64,000 bases of DNA from Callorhinus ursinus (GCF_003265705.1 NW_020312859.1:80661-144660); one strand, 5' to 3'. Positions 1 to 12,984 are shown, numbered from the stretch's first letter. The notes: generated by a model not told the origin, from the letters alone. Made by a program: numbers and translations.

Positions 1-1310
1 ATCATAGAATGAGTCTAGCAGTGTTTTCTCCTCTTCTGTTTTTTGGAGGAATTTGAGAAGAATTGATATTAGTTCTTCTTTATCTTTTTAAAGATTTTGT
101 TTATTTGAGAGAGAGAGCGCATGAGTTGGGGGAGCGGCAGGCAGAGGGAGAAGGAGAAGCAGACTGCTTGCTGAGCAGGGAGCCCAAGGCAGTACTCGAT
201 CCCAGGACCCTGAGATCACGACCCAAGCCGAAGGCAGATGCTTAACCAACTGAGGCACCCAGGCGCCCTTCTTTAAATGTTTGGTAGAACATACCCTCTG
301 GTCCTGGACTTTTGTTTTTCGGGAGGTTTTAGATTACTGGCTCAATCCCCTTACTAGGAAATGGTCTGTTCATTTTCTAATTGCTCGTGATTCAGTCTTG
401 GTAAGTTGTGTCTTTCTAGGAATTTATCCATTTCTTCTAGGCTGTCTAATTTGTAGGTGCATAATTCCTCATAGTAGTCTCATGATCCTTTGTATTTCTG
501 TGTAACACCTCTCATTTCTGGTTTTATTTGAGTCTTCTTTTTCTTGGTGAGTCTAGCTTAAGATTTGTCAATTTGGTGGATCTTTTCAAAGAACCAGCTC
601 TTAGCTTCATTGATCTTTTCTGTTTTAGTCTCTATTTCAGTTATTTTCATTATAATCTTTGTTATTTTCTCCCTTCTACTAACTTTGGGCTTTGTTCTTC
701 TTTTCCTAGTTCCTTGAGGTATAAAGTTAGGTGGTTTATTTGAGATTTTTCTCGTCTCTTGATGTAAGCGTTTATCACAATGAACTTCCCTCTTAGAACT
801 GCTTTTGCTGCATCCCGTACACTTTGGGATGTTTTCTTTCCATTTTCATTTGTCTCGGGGTATTTTCTTAAAATTTCTCTTGATTTCTTGTTTGGCCCAG
901 TGGTTGTTCAGTAGCATGTTGTTGACTCTCCCCATATTTGTGAATTTTCCAGTTTTCTTCTTGTGATTGATTTCTAGTTTCATACATTGTGGTTGGAAAA
1001 TATGCCTGATATGATTTCAGTTTTCTTAAATGTATTTGTTTTGTGGTCCCACATTGCTCTGTCCTGGAGAATGTTCCATGTGCACTTGGGAAGAATGTGT
1101 GTTCTGTTGCTTTGGAATGGAATGGTCTATAAATGTTAAATTCATCTGGTCTACCGTGTCATTTAAGGCCAATGTTTTCTTATGATTATCTGCCTAAGTG
1201 ATCTATCCGTTGATGAAAGTGGGGTATTAAAGTCCCCTACTATCATTGTATTGTCATCTATCTCTCCCTTTAGGTCTGTTAGCATTTGCTTTATCTATTT
1301 AGGTATTCCT
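1..1310 (-). mobile_element. L1 fragment (ORF2 region), split by a SINE
   Basis: The - strand reads as degraded L1 ORF2, including the segment corresponding to the conserved SPGPDGFTGEFY region at ~270-350. Several stops and frameshifts make it a fossil. It is cut at the window edge and interrupted by the SINE at 83-268. The same region of L1 recurs at 56.1-56.3 kb. Confidence 0.8.
83..268 (-). mobile_element. Carnivore tRNA-derived SINE (SINEC type)
   Basis: Reverse-oriented: the GA-rich and T-rich tail is at the left and GCCACCCAGGCGCCC-like head at the right. It lies inside L1 with the 7-bp duplication TTCTTTA at 76-82 and 269-275. Confidence 0.9.
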
Positions 1311-2462
1311 AAATTGATCAGAGATTCAGCTGTTTTCCATTTCTCCTTGTACCTCATTGATGAGAAATGAGTAACATGAGCACATGTGACTGCAGAGGAA
1401 CCTAAGAGATGCAGTCTCCACTCTGGGTGACCATTTTCCCAGCTAGAAATTCCTTTCTGTAGGAGAAGATGACAGCGGATACTGAGGGAAAATTATCAAA
1501 CTATAGTAACAGTTCACAACCACTTGTGTGTGTGACCCCCTTTTGAGTACAAGAGATCAGCCTGAACTGTGCAAGACTGAAACCAGAAAAACGTTCCTTC
1601 AGTGGACCAACTGTGGGCCAACATTTCATGTAAATAGTGCTTTTAGTGCATTTAGTTGGGCCTTTTATCTTGGGGGAAAAAAAGGAAACTACAAAATTTT
1701 GAAAATTACCTTATTTGATGTATCTCATAGCAACAAATGTTGTGATGGTGACTAATGGGTTGATTCTTTAAGCAAATGGGTTGGTGAAGGGACAGTTGGG
1801 GGGGGGGTGTGACGTGTCCAACAAATTGAAGCGATAACACAATGTGATGTCCTTTACTTAAACCTGCAGTTTGCACAGCTAAATCATAACAGGTCATTTT
1901 TGCAGAAGCATTTGGGATTTGATCAGTTTTCCCCAGGGCCTCTCTAACTCCTCTGACTTCTGAATCTTACCCCCATGAAGTACTTACTACCTCTTCATCC
2001 TTTCCAGCCGCCTCTTCTTCAGTTACCTCATGGATCAGAATATTGTTTGTCAGTGGATTTGCGTGTGCTTCGCGCTACCCTCCAGCATCCCTTTAATTAA
2101 TTTCACAAAACCTGGCGTCTTGTACAAGACTGGCATTTTCATTTGGCAAACATCTTACTTTCTGCTACCCCATGCTTGCAGGAGAGACGGACAAAGGACG
2201 AAGTGAGACATGTGAAGTAGAAGAAGGATAAATACCAGTTTGTTCTTGGGTATTTCTGTGTGTTGGCTTCCTCTGTCTCCAGGGACTGGGATCTCAATTA
2301 TAAACACCCTGTAAGGGATGAATTGCATCCTCAGTTTCTACAAAAGGTACTCAGTCAATTTTTAGCACACGTCAACTGCCTGAGTGTGCTCACTCGCATT
2401 GCATACCCATGGGTCCAAGTTCTGTAGTGTTCTGGCAATGAGATTCCTCCCAGCTCTTTGCA

Positions 2463-2640
2463 AAGCCGTTGAGAGCTAGGACTCTGCCTAGGTTCAAATC
2501 CTGATTCCACCACTTTCTAACTGAGTGAATTTGGACACGTTATTTAACTTCTTAGTCTTGGTTACCTCGAGGAAGGATAAGAATGTTACTTAGCTCCTAG
2601 GGTTTTGTGGGGATGAAATGTTAGAACAGTGACACACCGT
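2463..2640 (+). repeat. MIR SINE fossil
   Basis: The order GGTTCAAATCCTGATTCCACCACTT, then the GTTATTTAACTTCTTAG-like and GGGTTTTGTGGGGATGAAATG core, is that of MIR in sense orientation. Confidence 0.75.
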
Positions 2641-2799
2641 AAGCCCTTAAGCAGCGTTAGCCCCGATGACGGTGATGATTTACACAAGGAGCGTAGCGTC
2701 GCACGACCCGCCCCAGAGCAGTGTTCCCAGCAGTGTCGCCATAGATCGGCTTGGATGGTGAAAGGAAGTTGTGCACATGCATTAAAATTGGCAGCACGT

Positions 2800-3000
2800 G
2801 CTCAATCCCTCTGGTAATCAGCAAAATGCAAATGAAGGCAACAGTGGCCATAGCAAATATGCAGAGGTCCCACCGCACCAAAGGTTGGTGGGGATGTGGG
2901 GAAACTGAGTCCCACACATTAGCAGTGGGAACGCACATGGGCACCTCCACTGCCCAGGAGCAATTTGGTGACTTCCAGCAAAGCGGAAATCAAGGACTGT
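2800..3000 (+). repeat. Possible L1/HAL1 3' fragment
   Basis: AAATGCAAATGAAGGCAACAGTG followed by GGTTGGTGGGGATGTGGGGAA and AGCAGTGGGAACG follows the order of an L1 3' region. It is strongly decayed. Confidence 0.4.
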
Positions 3001-3869
3001 GGGAATGAGGAGGAAGGAAAACATACTGAGGTGGCAATCACAGATTTCCACTACACTGCTTTGCCGGGGGGATGGGGTGGGGGAGGACACCTTTTCCGGC
3101 GCTTGCTGGCAAATTAGAAGTGCCCATTGTCTTCTTGTTGGGGTGACACTTTTCTCGTTCCGTGCTGCCATCTGAGTCTGGCAGTTCTGAGGTGGTCTCC
3201 GTGCCCAGCTTCTGCCATCGGATACAGACTTTTGTAGGGACGTGGGCACTGGTGGCGAGCTTTCAGCCCCTCCCTCATCATGTCCTAGAATGCGCTGGGG
3301 GTGGGGGAGAGGCCTCTTACTACAAGTCCAGGCTACATCAGGGCCCCCAGTTGGAGCTGTTTGGAAATTTGGCCTTGAGCACCCCAATTATTTTCACTCT
3401 TCTGCTCACACAAAGCTGGGGAGGGAGGTCAGCTGAGGATCTGCACTACTTGGCTGTCAGCCTTGGGCGGCCGCCCTCACTTGGGGGGCAGGGGCTCTGG
3501 GCCACGATGCCGGCCCCGGCAGGGCACATGAGGCATTGGTGAGTCTGGGGCAACCTGCTGCCTCTCGCACAGGAGGCCAGGAAGGCGGCCCTGGGCATGG
3601 TGGCATCCCTGGCAAGACTCGCTGCCAGCGTGTTGGGGGGGGTAGGACCGTACATATGTGAGGACTGGTGCTCAGGTGCCTTCCTCTGTTTTTTTGTGGA
3701 AGAATCCTCACCCCTCCCTCTTTCCACCACTCTGTTTGATCTGCCTCTAGCCTCTTGCACTGAGCCCCACACTGAACCTGAACCCCGGCCTCCAGCCGCC
3801 TACTTACCATCTCCCCTTGGGCCCACGCCTGGCATTTCAAACCTGACGTGTGCAAAGCGGCCTCCTGAT

Positions 3870-5110
3870 CGCGTCCCCCTCCCCGCACATGTCCCGTGGT
3901 CTCCCCTGGCAGCTCCAGGATTCCGGAACATTCGTGCTGCCCCTGCTTTTCTCCCTTGGCTGTCACCCCACATCTAGTCGTCAGCAAACCCCCGCCAGCT
4001 CTCTCTCCGGGATATTCCAGAGCCCATCCCGCCACCACCCTTCCTGGAGCTGCCACCGTGTGTCGCCCTCACGGCACAGCCCTCTCCGCCCTGCGCACCG
4101 CTCCTGTCCCTCACCCGCTGCGCTCTGCTCCCGCCTCAGCGGCCCAAGGGGTCCCGTCTCTCCTCTGCCTGCAGCGCCCCCCCCCGGGGCCCCCCCACAG
4201 TCACCTCAGGGTCCTGACGATCCACCCCCCGGCCCCTCGCCTCCTTCCTGACCCCCTCACCTCCTCTCCTCCCCCTCCGTTGCTCTACTCCTTCCTGTTT
4301 CTCAAACAGTCCACCCGGCGCCCCCTCAAGGGACTTTGTGCTTATTCTTTCCTTTTCTAGAAACTTCTTCCCTACACATCTGCATGGCCCGTTCACTCAC
4401 TTCCCTCAGATCTTTGTTTAATTATCGCCTCCTCAGAGAAGCCTTCCTTGACTAGCGCACCCAAAAGGGGGTTCCTGTCCCCCTCCTTATCCCCTCACCC
4501 TGCTTTATTTTCCTTCAGAGCTCTCATCACCGCTTAACATCTCTCTGTATATTTGTTGCCCAGCCTCCCAGGCTAAGGGATGTCCCCGTCCGCCCCTTCA
4601 GGACTCCCTGGCCTGGCTCCTGCTCAGCCCGACTCTCTGGCCCTCTCCAGCACTAACATGGGCTCTGCCACTGCTCTTGCCGGTCGCCTCCCTTCCGAGA
4701 CGCCCGCTCCATGGAAGTGGGGACGGCTGTGCCCTCCGCACCCCCGTGCCTGCAAGAAGGCGCGCCCGTCTTCGGCGCTCGGGGAGTCACGGCAGGACGA
4801 GCAGATGAGTCTGTGTGTTCCGTCCGGAGCCAGCAGCGCCGCCCCCCCCCCCCCATCTCTCTGTACCCCTCTCTTCTCTCCCGCTCCCTCCTCCCCACCC
4901 CCACCCTCTCGGCCCCTCCTCCTTTCTTCTGGGCCCTTCTGCACACACACACAGAAGAAAGGACTTGGCTTCTTCCTGTGGGCGCCTCTTCAGGGGCCCC
5001 TGGTGCAGCTGTCCCGCCTTCACAATGGCAGCCTTCTCTGTGCTTGGCCTCTCTCCTGTTTGTGCCCCCCGCTCCCTTCCCCTCCCCTCAAGTGAGCACA
5101 CACACGTGTG
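3870..5110. repeat. C/T-rich low-complexity tract
   Basis: Long pyrimidine-rich run with poly-C (4846-4856) and CA/CACA pieces. It produces many overlapping open frames purely by stop-codon depletion. Confidence 0.7.
4370..4600 (+). repeat. L2 LINE 3' fragment
   Basis: It contains CTCCTCAGAGAAGCCTTCC and CCTGCTTTATTTTCCTTC, then ATATTTGTTGCCCAGCCTCCC, in L2 3' order. Confidence 0.7.
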
Positions 5111-5384
5111 CACACACAGCCCCCTTCTTCCCTCGTCCAGCTGCCCCCTCTCTCCGGCCTAGGGGTGTGATCACAGAGCGTGTTCGCTCACCCCGCAAAG
5201 TAGACCCACCTTAGGAATGCTGACAGGAGTCAGGCAGCCCTCCAGGGCCCAGACTGGCCCAGGGTGTCCTTAAGAGGGACACATGTGTCACATCCATGTT
5301 CATCTTCAAGCTGAATCTCTTTCAACTCCGATTTCATGGGGACTCCCTTTCTCCAAGATCCTTAAGTTTCAAAACCAGTAAAAC

Positions 5385-5515
5385 ATTGGTGCAGGAGTCT
5401 AGAGAACTTGGTTCTGCTTCTAACTCCTTTGTAACCTTGAGCTGAGACCTGGCCCCCTCTGGCCTCAGTTTCCCCATCTGTGCAGTGGAGTTACAACATA
5501 TGTGTATAAGTTACC
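5385..5515 (+). repeat. MIR fragment
   Basis: CTTCTAACTCCTTTGTAACCTTGAGC, then GGCCTCAGTTTCCCCATCTGT, is the MIR core. Confidence 0.65.
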
Positions 5516-5756
5516 CAGTGCCTTTGCTATGACCCCACTCTTGAGGGTCATGTGACCAGTGCCCACACATCTGGGAGGGGGGCTCCCTGGGGCTGGAAGA
5601 GAAAGGGGCCACTTGGAAAGACAGGAAGCAGGTGGTCCTGCTTCCCAGCTTTTCAGAAGCTGGGTGTGAGGCTGATGGGTGGAGATTCCTCTTTGCCCCC
5701 AGGCGACACTCAAGTGAAGACACTCCCTGTCCCAGCACGGCAGCTGGGAGCTGGTG

Positions 5757-6145
5757 TATGGGTTTCCTCTGGCCGCTGTAACAAAGCCCCACAAACTGGG
5801 TGGCTTCAAACAACAGAATTATATTCTCTCACTGTTCTGGAGGCCAGAAGCCCCAAATCAAGTGTCAGCAGGGGCCACGCTCCCGCTGACGACTCTTGGG
5901 GAGTATCCTTCCTTGTCTCCTCCAGCTACTGGGGATTGCTGGAAATCTTTGCTGTTCCTCGGCTTGCGGCTGCACTGCTTCCGACTCTGCCTCCCCGAGG
6001 GTCCCTCTCTCTCTGCCCTAATTCGTATGACCTCATCTTAACTTGATGACATCTACAAAGGCCCTATTTCCAAATAAAGTCACGTCCCCATGTACCCGGA
6101 GTTAGAACTTGAAGGTATATTTTGGGGGACGCAAGTCAACCCACC
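5757..6145 (-). mobile_element. MaLR-type LTR (MLT1/MST-like), solo
   Basis: On the + strand it reads GCTGTAACAAAGCCCCACAA, ACTGGGTGGCTTCAAACAAC and GTTCTGGAGGCCAGAAG, ending TTTTGGGGGACGCAAGTCAA. This is a MaLR LTR in reverse orientation. No internal retroviral sequence is adjacent. Confidence 0.75.
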
Positions 6146-6599
6146 TCAGCTGGGTTCTTTCATGCAGACCACCTGATTTGATCCCCGCAGTGACACGTTA
6201 ACCTCCATTAAAGCTGCGTAATCTTGCATTAAACGAGCAAACCCTGCAGACAACCAAGGACTCAGAAAAACCTGCTGCCTGCCCCTTCGCTGTCCACTGT
6301 GGTCCTAAGCATCGCGCGTGGTGGCTGCCCAGCCCTTGGGCAACTTGCTTCGGTTCCTCTCGCAGGGTCTCTCTAACTTTTATTTCACTCAGGGAGTCTC
6401 TAACTTTGGTGGGCATTAAAATAATCGCGGAAGTCAAATAAAAGTGAGAAGCAGGATGCTATGTTGGGTGGATGTGTAAAGCCTGCCTACGGGTCTCCAA
6501 GGGTTTGAGGGAGTTTTCAGGCTACATGTGACCTTTTGCAGTCTCTCCTTGGTGTGAACTACAACTCCCCTGAACATTCTAGAAGGGCCTACACTAGAG

Positions 6600-6960
6600 C
6601 TGCTGGGCCCAGCACGGCCACTGGCCACTGGGAACTATCTAACTTTAAGTTCATTACGTCAAAATAAAAATTCGGTTTTTTTAGGGGCGCCTGGGTGGCT
6701 CAGTCGTTAAGCGTCTGCCTTCGGCTCAGGTCATGATCCCAGGGTCCTGGGATCGAGCCCCGCATCGGGCTCCCTGCTCGGCGGGAAGCCTGCTTCTCCC
6801 TCTCCCGCTCCCCCTGCTTGTGTTCCTGCTCTCGCTAACTCTCTCTCTCTGTGAAGTAAATACGTAAAATCTTAAAAAAAGAAAAATTCAGTTTTTTAGT
6901 CATCTTAGGCACGTTTCAAGTGCCCATTGGGCACACGTGGGTGCCTGAGTGGATGGTGCA
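6600..6960. repeat. Unassigned old repeat, split by SINE
   Basis: The flanks of the SINE at 6684 (AAATAAAAATTC... and ...TTTCAAGTGCCCATTGGGCACACGTGG) match the same old repeat that surrounds two SINEs at 41.65-42.15 kb. Family not assigned. Confidence 0.45.
6684..6881 (+). mobile_element. Carnivore SINE (SINEC type)
   Basis: Complete head GGGCGCCTGGGTGGCTCAGT to an A-rich tail. It is flanked by ~18-bp near-identical duplications (6666-6684 and 6882-6899, one mismatch and one length difference). Confidence 0.92.
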
Positions 6961-7084
6961 GATATCGCATGTTTTCTGTCGTCACAGAAAGTCCTCTTGG
7001 ACGGCCTTGGGGTAGAGTGTAATTCAAGCAAAATTTTGGAGAGGGGGACGCAAACCTTTCAGAAGATAAAAAGAATGACAACAA

Positions 7085-7185
7085 TCATTTTTAAAATGCA
7101 AGTTGTGCCTATGAGCCTTTACCATGCCAGGCGCTTTACCTGATTCATCTTCCTTAATCCTCACATTAGGTGGGTGCGTCCCCTC
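7085..7185 (-). repeat. MIR fragment
   Basis: CCATGCCAGGCGCTTTACC, then CCTTAATCCTCACATTAGGTGGG, is MIR reversed. Confidence 0.6.
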
Positions 7186-7639
7186 CTTCTTCCTGCGGCA
7201 TTTCCCCTGAGGCCCGAGCTCCATGATCTGGTTCCTTCCCAGGCCCTCCTGAGGCTGGGCCACGGGTCAGGGTTTCAGGAGCATGGGGCAGCTACCCAGG
7301 AGGGCTCCAACCTGGGGCCTGTGGGTCCCACCTGTCCACGGCCAGGTCCTCCTCCTCTGAGCACCTGGCATATCCCGCCCCGTGGCCAGCAGGTCACTTC
7401 CAGCAGAACACATCTGTGCCGTCATGGGGAGAGAGCTTTCAGCAGAATAAGGGAAACGGGGCGCTCCTCTGTGTCAGCCCCCCCAAGGCCACAGAGGAGT
7501 CCGCTCTCCACCATGCCTGCCTGCGTGAGCCCTTTCCTGCCCAGAGAAACCAAACCCTAGCGCCTGGAGGGGCCAGGCGGGGAAGGGGGCAGTGCCACAG
7601 AGCCCAGGCAGAGGTGCCCATTGGATGATAGATGGACCC

Positions 7640-7835
7640 AGAGGTGCCAGATCTTCTCATTTGTCAGAAGTGTGACACCCAGATTTTTACGTCAAATTGT
7701 CCAGATTTCAGATGCAGACTGTTTGCTCTACTTTAAAAAATAAATAAATAAAAACACCAGGCAAACCCAAAGCAAACACACCTGTGGGATGGATTCAGCC
7801 CACAAGCCACTGGTTACAAACTTTTTTTAACCAGT
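7640..7835. repeat. Unassigned old repeat (copy 1)
   Basis: It ends in AAACCCAAAGCAAACACACC...GGATGGATTCAGCCCACAAGCC. It resembles the region at 29185-29320. Family not assigned. Confidence 0.45.
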
Positions 7836-9129
7836 GGTTCCCAAGGGAACACACTGCCCCCTAGGGGCCAAAATCTGTGAAAGTGTTTCTGGTGGTTGTC
7901 AAAGTTGGGGATGCTGCTTGGAGTCCGGGGGACGGGAACCAGGGACCTTCTGTGGCCTGTTGTGCGAGGGAGAGCCCAATGGGGCTCCCAAATTCCCTAT
8001 TCTAGGCGGCTTCCGAGTCTTGCACCAGATCGTTATAGGAATGGATTCTTTTACATGTATTGTAATCTGAGCCTTGACCCTAGGTCCTTTTTAGGCATAA
8101 CGACCGGAGGTATTCTATACAGTTTTAGGATCCTCTGAATCTTCCAGGAATGTGAGTGATCAGTAAATGGAAGGAATATCATACTTGAATGCAAAGCTTT
8201 TCCAGGAGTTATCCCACATTCCTGAAGTTCTCAGCACTGAGGGCAGGGCCACCAGAAGCACTTGGCTTACGAGTGCCGCGGGCCCACCCAGCTTGCATCG
8301 GTCTCTCACACGCCTCTGAATCCGTGTCTAGGTGCCACCTGACGACTCCATCACATCCCCCTGATGGATGGGCTCAAAAGTTCATACAGAAATTTTTCTT
8401 TGTTATAAATTGCCTTCCTTTTATTCTTCTTGCAGGCTGTAATTACAGCGTTGTATTGATTTGGGGGGGGGGGAATGTGCCTAGGTAGTTTTTGTCACCT
8501 GCAGTTTTCTTTCAGGAAAATAGGGAGTGTTACAAAATATTTGTCATAGAAATGGACATCAGCCTCATGGCACTGGGAGCTCCTCTTCAAAGGATCAGCT
8601 TAGTGTCACCTTCCTCCAAGGTGATAATTAAATATCCAGTGATTGACAGTCTCCCCAGGCCTTGTTCTAAGAGTCTGTTGTGGGTTTTCTCCCTGCCCCC
8701 CCCAGCCCCCCTCCCACCCGTTCTCTCCTTCTGGACAAAACCATGCTTTAAAAGGGGCAGAAAGACTTTTCAAATACCGCCCTTCGTGATGCTGACTCAG
8801 CAGCGATAAAACTTGTCACCAGTGCTAGAGGGAAGCCCACCGTGCCCAGCTCGTCAAGTTTCCGGGGCATGGATGGGCCCCAGCTTCCGTGGCTGGAGGT
8901 GCGTGACCCTCCCAAGGAGCAGGGGGCCAAGGGCAGCGTGTAATTCGAGGCCCAAGCAGCCTGCCCTCCACACCTCCAACACTGTGACAGCTCAGCCTTC
9001 CTCAGTAGCAATGAGCTTGCCACAAACAGGCAGGAGCAACCCTAGGCCTTCACCTGGTTATTTGCTCGTCCCTGCCTCTCCCCAGTGATTAGCCAGTCCT
9101 TCTCCGCACCTGGCACCAAAAGGAAGCTT

Positions 9130-9690
9130 TGAAAAATGCCATTCTAATCATGTCACCCTCTGCACAAGACCCTCCACTGGCTGCCCGGTGCCCTGAGAAT
9201 AAACTCAGCTCCTTGCTAGAGCTGCCAAGGCCTTGCTCAGCTCCCCTCTCTGTGCACATCTCCTACCTCTCTTCCTTTCTAACAACACTCAGCCTGGGCT
9301 CTTTGCTGTTCCTCAAACATTCCAAGGTCACACTTGCCCCAGGACCTTTGCACTTGTGGTTGCATCTACCTAGAGCACTGCTCACACAGCTTGTTTCTTG
9401 TCATCATTCACCTTCTGTCTCTAACATCCCTGTTGCTTCCCTGACCTCCCTGCATGAATTAGCCCTCCCCAACCCCTTTCACTCTCTACCGTGATACCCT
9501 GCTCTATGTCCTTTGTAGGACTTATCATCCCCTTGAAATTATGTCAGGTGTTTTGAATTTATTTATTATCATCCCCTTGAAATTATGTCAGGTGTTTTGA
9601 ATTTATTCTGTTCACTGCTGTATCCTCCTGTCCAAGAACAGTGCCAGGCAGGTATTGGGTACCCAATAAAGATTTGAATGAACAGATGAC
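9130..9690 (+). repeat. L2 LINE 3' fragment, long
   Basis: It has GACCCTCCACTGGCTGCCC, CAGGACCTTTGCACTTG and CACTGCTGTATCCTCC, then CCCAATAAAGATTTGAATGAA. This is the canonical L2 3' order. It contains a 44-bp tandem duplication (9522-9609). Confidence 0.85.
9522..9609. repeat. 44-bp tandem duplication inside L2
   Basis: TTATCATCCCCTTGAAATTA... is repeated with period 44 (9522-9565 and 9566-9609). The copies differ only in the last bases. Confidence 0.9.
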
Positions 9691-9934
9691 TCTTCGGCCT
9701 TAGGCTTGAAGTAAGCAGGAAATGAGAACAAAACGGAACTTGGATTATTGTCTCCCTTTTCCGGCATTCAGAAATATAATTGCAATTAGTCCAGGCAAAC
9801 GTAGCTGAGTCCCAGCACTCAAACATTGTCACCAGAACCCATCTTTCAGCTTCTTGGATTTTCTTTCATTTGGGTTAGCTTTATGCTTAGGAAGTTTCTG
9901 CTTTGTGACGTTAAGATGGCCCTCACAGGTCCCA

Positions 9935-10275
9935 CCCCACCGGTGTAGTGACCCTGGCTGAAAGAGAGAGCCTCCTCCCAGTGCTCCAGCAAAAGTCTCA
10001 GGGGGGGCTTTCACTGGCTCAGCGAGGGTCATATGCCCCTCCCTTACCCAATCGCAGAGGCCAGGGGAGGGGGGACGCCCTGATTGGCCAACCCCAGAGG
10101 CCAGGGGAAGGGAGACACCATGACTGGCAAACCCCCCCAGGTCAGGTTCCTAGCCCAGGAGCTGGGAGCCAGAAACAGTCTCACTTGAATAGGTACCTCA
10201 GAAGGCACAGTTACCAAAAGATAGGAGAGTGGATGCTGGGCAGAAAAATAAAGCAGATGTCTACTATAGAAACCC
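9935..10275 (+). repeat. CCAAT-box repeat, copy 1, with 40-bp duplication
   Basis: Two units containing CAGAGGCCAGGGGA are spaced 40 bases apart (10055 and 10095), with CCAATCG and TGATTGGCC boxes. The end, GGAGAGTGGATGCTGGGCAG and AGATGTCTACTATAG, matches the end of a mid-repetitive family seen also at 21.3, 29.8 and 43.9 kb. Family not assigned. Confidence 0.55.
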
Positions 10276-11100
10276 AAACCCAGCTTTCCCTCCGTCAAGG
10301 GGGAAGGTAGGGGGAGGGCATTTCTCCCAGCTCTCTCTGCTTCCAGCACAAGATGCCTCCTTCGTGTGTAATTATGCCCCCACCTTCCTCGTTTGCTTTC
10401 CCACAGTTCTCAGTTCAGCAAGATCCCATCTCTGGCTTCCCGAACTTTCACGGCATTGATTTATCACTTTGTGCAGCAATTTGCGTTTGGTGTCTTTTCA
10501 AAAGCAGAAGAAAGAGGCTCATGTTGTAACCTTGCAAGCAGCCCAAAGTTAAAAGGATCCAGTTACAGAGTATCAGAAATGCCCCAGCCCTAAGAGCTTT
10601 GGGGCTCGGGGTTTATTTAATGCCTTTCTTCCCAGCCCTGCTTCCCCAGCCAATTTGTCTGCCAAAAAAACAAAGACTTCAGTCCTGTGGCATTTTGCAT
10701 CTAATATTTATAGTGCTCTGGAGTTTGCAAAAGCATTTCCTTCTCATTTATCTCTTGTACCTCAGGAGACCCCAGCTCCACCCCCAGAAAGTTAGTGGGA
10801 TTGTTTTTCCCTGCCCAGATCAGGAGCCCCCAAAGCCAAAGGATGGATGGTGAAGGTCTCACAACCCAGGGCCCTCCTGTGGGCAGCGGGGGTGAGATTG
10901 AACCTTGGCCGGGACCAGTTCAGCCTCTATTCTGCACCCCTTGGGACCACATGTGGGTCTTGCAAAATAGCAGCCAACAGCCCGAGTTCACACTTTAACC
11001 CCAAATACATTTTGTTTGAATTATAAGGTGGTGTTTAAAATCTGGAAAATTCACCAAAAAGTTCAGATTCCAAACTTTGCTTTAAAAGAGGGGATGGGGG

Positions 11101-11271
11101 CAGCGCCTAGGTGGCTCAGTCAGTTAAGCATCTGACTCTTGATTTCGGCTCAGGTCATGATTTCAGGGTCATGAGATCGAGCCCTGAGTTGGGCTCCTCT
11201 CCCTCTCTCTCTGCTCCTCCCACACACACTCGTGTGCTCGTGGGCACTCTCTCTCTCAAAAAAAAAAAAAG
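11101..11271 (+). mobile_element. Older carnivore SINE
   Basis: Head GCGCCTAGGTGGCTCAGTCA with the older internal motif CTGACTCTTGATTTCGGCTC, then a CT-rich segment and a 13-base A tail. Confidence 0.88.
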
Positions 11272-11299
11272 ATGAACTTGCCAAATATTAGCAACATTC

Positions 11300-11520
11300 C
11301 TGGACAGTAGGGGTCAGTAGACTGCAGCCCACAGAAATTTGTTATCTGTTTTTATAAATAAAGTTTTATTAGAACACAGCTTTTCCATTCACATATTGTC
11401 TACAGCTGCTTATGCTTTACTATGGCAGACAGAGTTGAATAATTGCAACAGAGACCACATGGCTGCAGAGCGAAACTACTTACAGTCTGACGGTTTGCAG
11501 AAAAAGGCTTGCTGTCCCCT
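11300..11520 (-). repeat. Old repeat with AAAGTTTTATTGGAACA core (reversed)
   Basis: It contains AAATAAAGTTTTATTAGAACA, then TATGGCAGACAGAGTTG and CAACAGAGACCACATGGC. Six copies of this family occur in the window (also 21.0, 24.1, 28.5, 32.6 and 53.6 kb). I cannot name the family with confidence. Confidence 0.6.
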
Positions 11521-12984
11521 CCTAGATGGCAGTCGCCAGCTGGATTTGTGTCACAGCTCCCCCCGGTATTTGCTGGAATGTAGGTACAGCCACTGTGTTT
11601 CAGGCCCCAAAGAGCAGGGTTCAGAGTGTTTATTTTTCTCTCATTTGACAGTTTGGGCACTGACAGCCTAGGTCTGATCTGGCAGGCCTGGTGTTGGGGC
11701 CCAGGCTCCTTCTGTGATGTTGCCCCACCATCCTGGAGGGCTGCCCGTGTCCAGAATAGCTCACCGCGTCCACAGCCAGCCAGCAGGACATCGAAGATAC
11801 AGGGGGAGGCTCCCCCCACTTTCTGTAGGCGCATTACCAGAACTCACACCACTTCCACCCACCTACAGCTCCCAAAACCGGTCATGGCCGCTTCCCGCGG
11901 TGAGGAAGGCTGAGAATGTCACCTCCATTCTGCTAGCCTTGGGCCCAGCTAGTAATTCCGCTTCTGTGGAGAAGCAGCACAGGGGCACTGGGGCGACACA
12001 GCAGATTCTGAGACTTCACAGGCGTGGCTAGCATCGCCATTCTCTGCACACCTCTCCTCTTATCCTTGGTCCGTTCCATTCACTTACCAGAGCACCTGAC
12101 TCCCGTTTGAGTTTGCAGGCCTGGTTGTAAGTTATGCACGCGCTCTCCCAGGGGAGGAGGAAGAAAGGGAGCTGATGTACTCCAGAGCAGAGGGAGGGCT
12201 GCAGGCATGGAATCATACCACATGTGCCCCTTCTTACATAAACTAGTGACCAAGAGATCATTGAACCCAGTACGCTCCCAGCTCTAGGGCTCAAAGCGTC
12301 GGGCTGGGCAGAAGCTGAGCTGCACTTCAAAAGCTATAATACCTGGTGGGGACTGTGGTCAGTATGCTCGCTCATCCTGGAGAAGGAACCATCATCATCC
12401 TTAGCAGCAGGAGCTGAGCTGATCCCGCCAAACTCCTGGAAATGCTTCCTGCCTCTGGCTTCCTGCTGGGGCCTCCTCCTAGCCCACCTGCAGCCCCTTT
12501 CCATCTGCTAGGCTGGTGGCCCATCATCCTGAGCCCTTCTTCGGGAGCCCAGGGCCCTCTTCTCTAGCAATACTCTTCCCCCTGCCCTGGGGATTTTACC
12601 TCTTTTGAGAGCCACACGTGTCCCCCTTAGCATCTGCGTAGATCCTTTTCAGAATAAGCTCAAATTAAATGCAAAGAAGGAAACACACAGGATTACAAAA
12701 GAAGCCAGTGGTATCAAAATACTTTATAAACCGTGATGGGTATGGCTTCTTCACACATTAAATGACGTGATGTCGTGGTTTTTGGGGGGATAACTGATGG
12801 ATCTGATAACTCGCATGATTTTGTAGTGGTGCTGACTGCAGTGACATCTCGAGATGTCTGGTTACCTGTAGCATGATATGAAAACACCTGTGACTTCTGT
12901 TGGTGACAGAGGCACAGGTTGTGCTGTTATTCTGATTTGTTGCCTTCTTTCATTTGGAAGGAGATACTAGTTAGGGGGTCATGA

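Noticed and set aside
5757..6145. Possible endogenous retrovirus
   Set aside because: Only a solo MaLR-type LTR; no gag, pol or env sequence adjacent.
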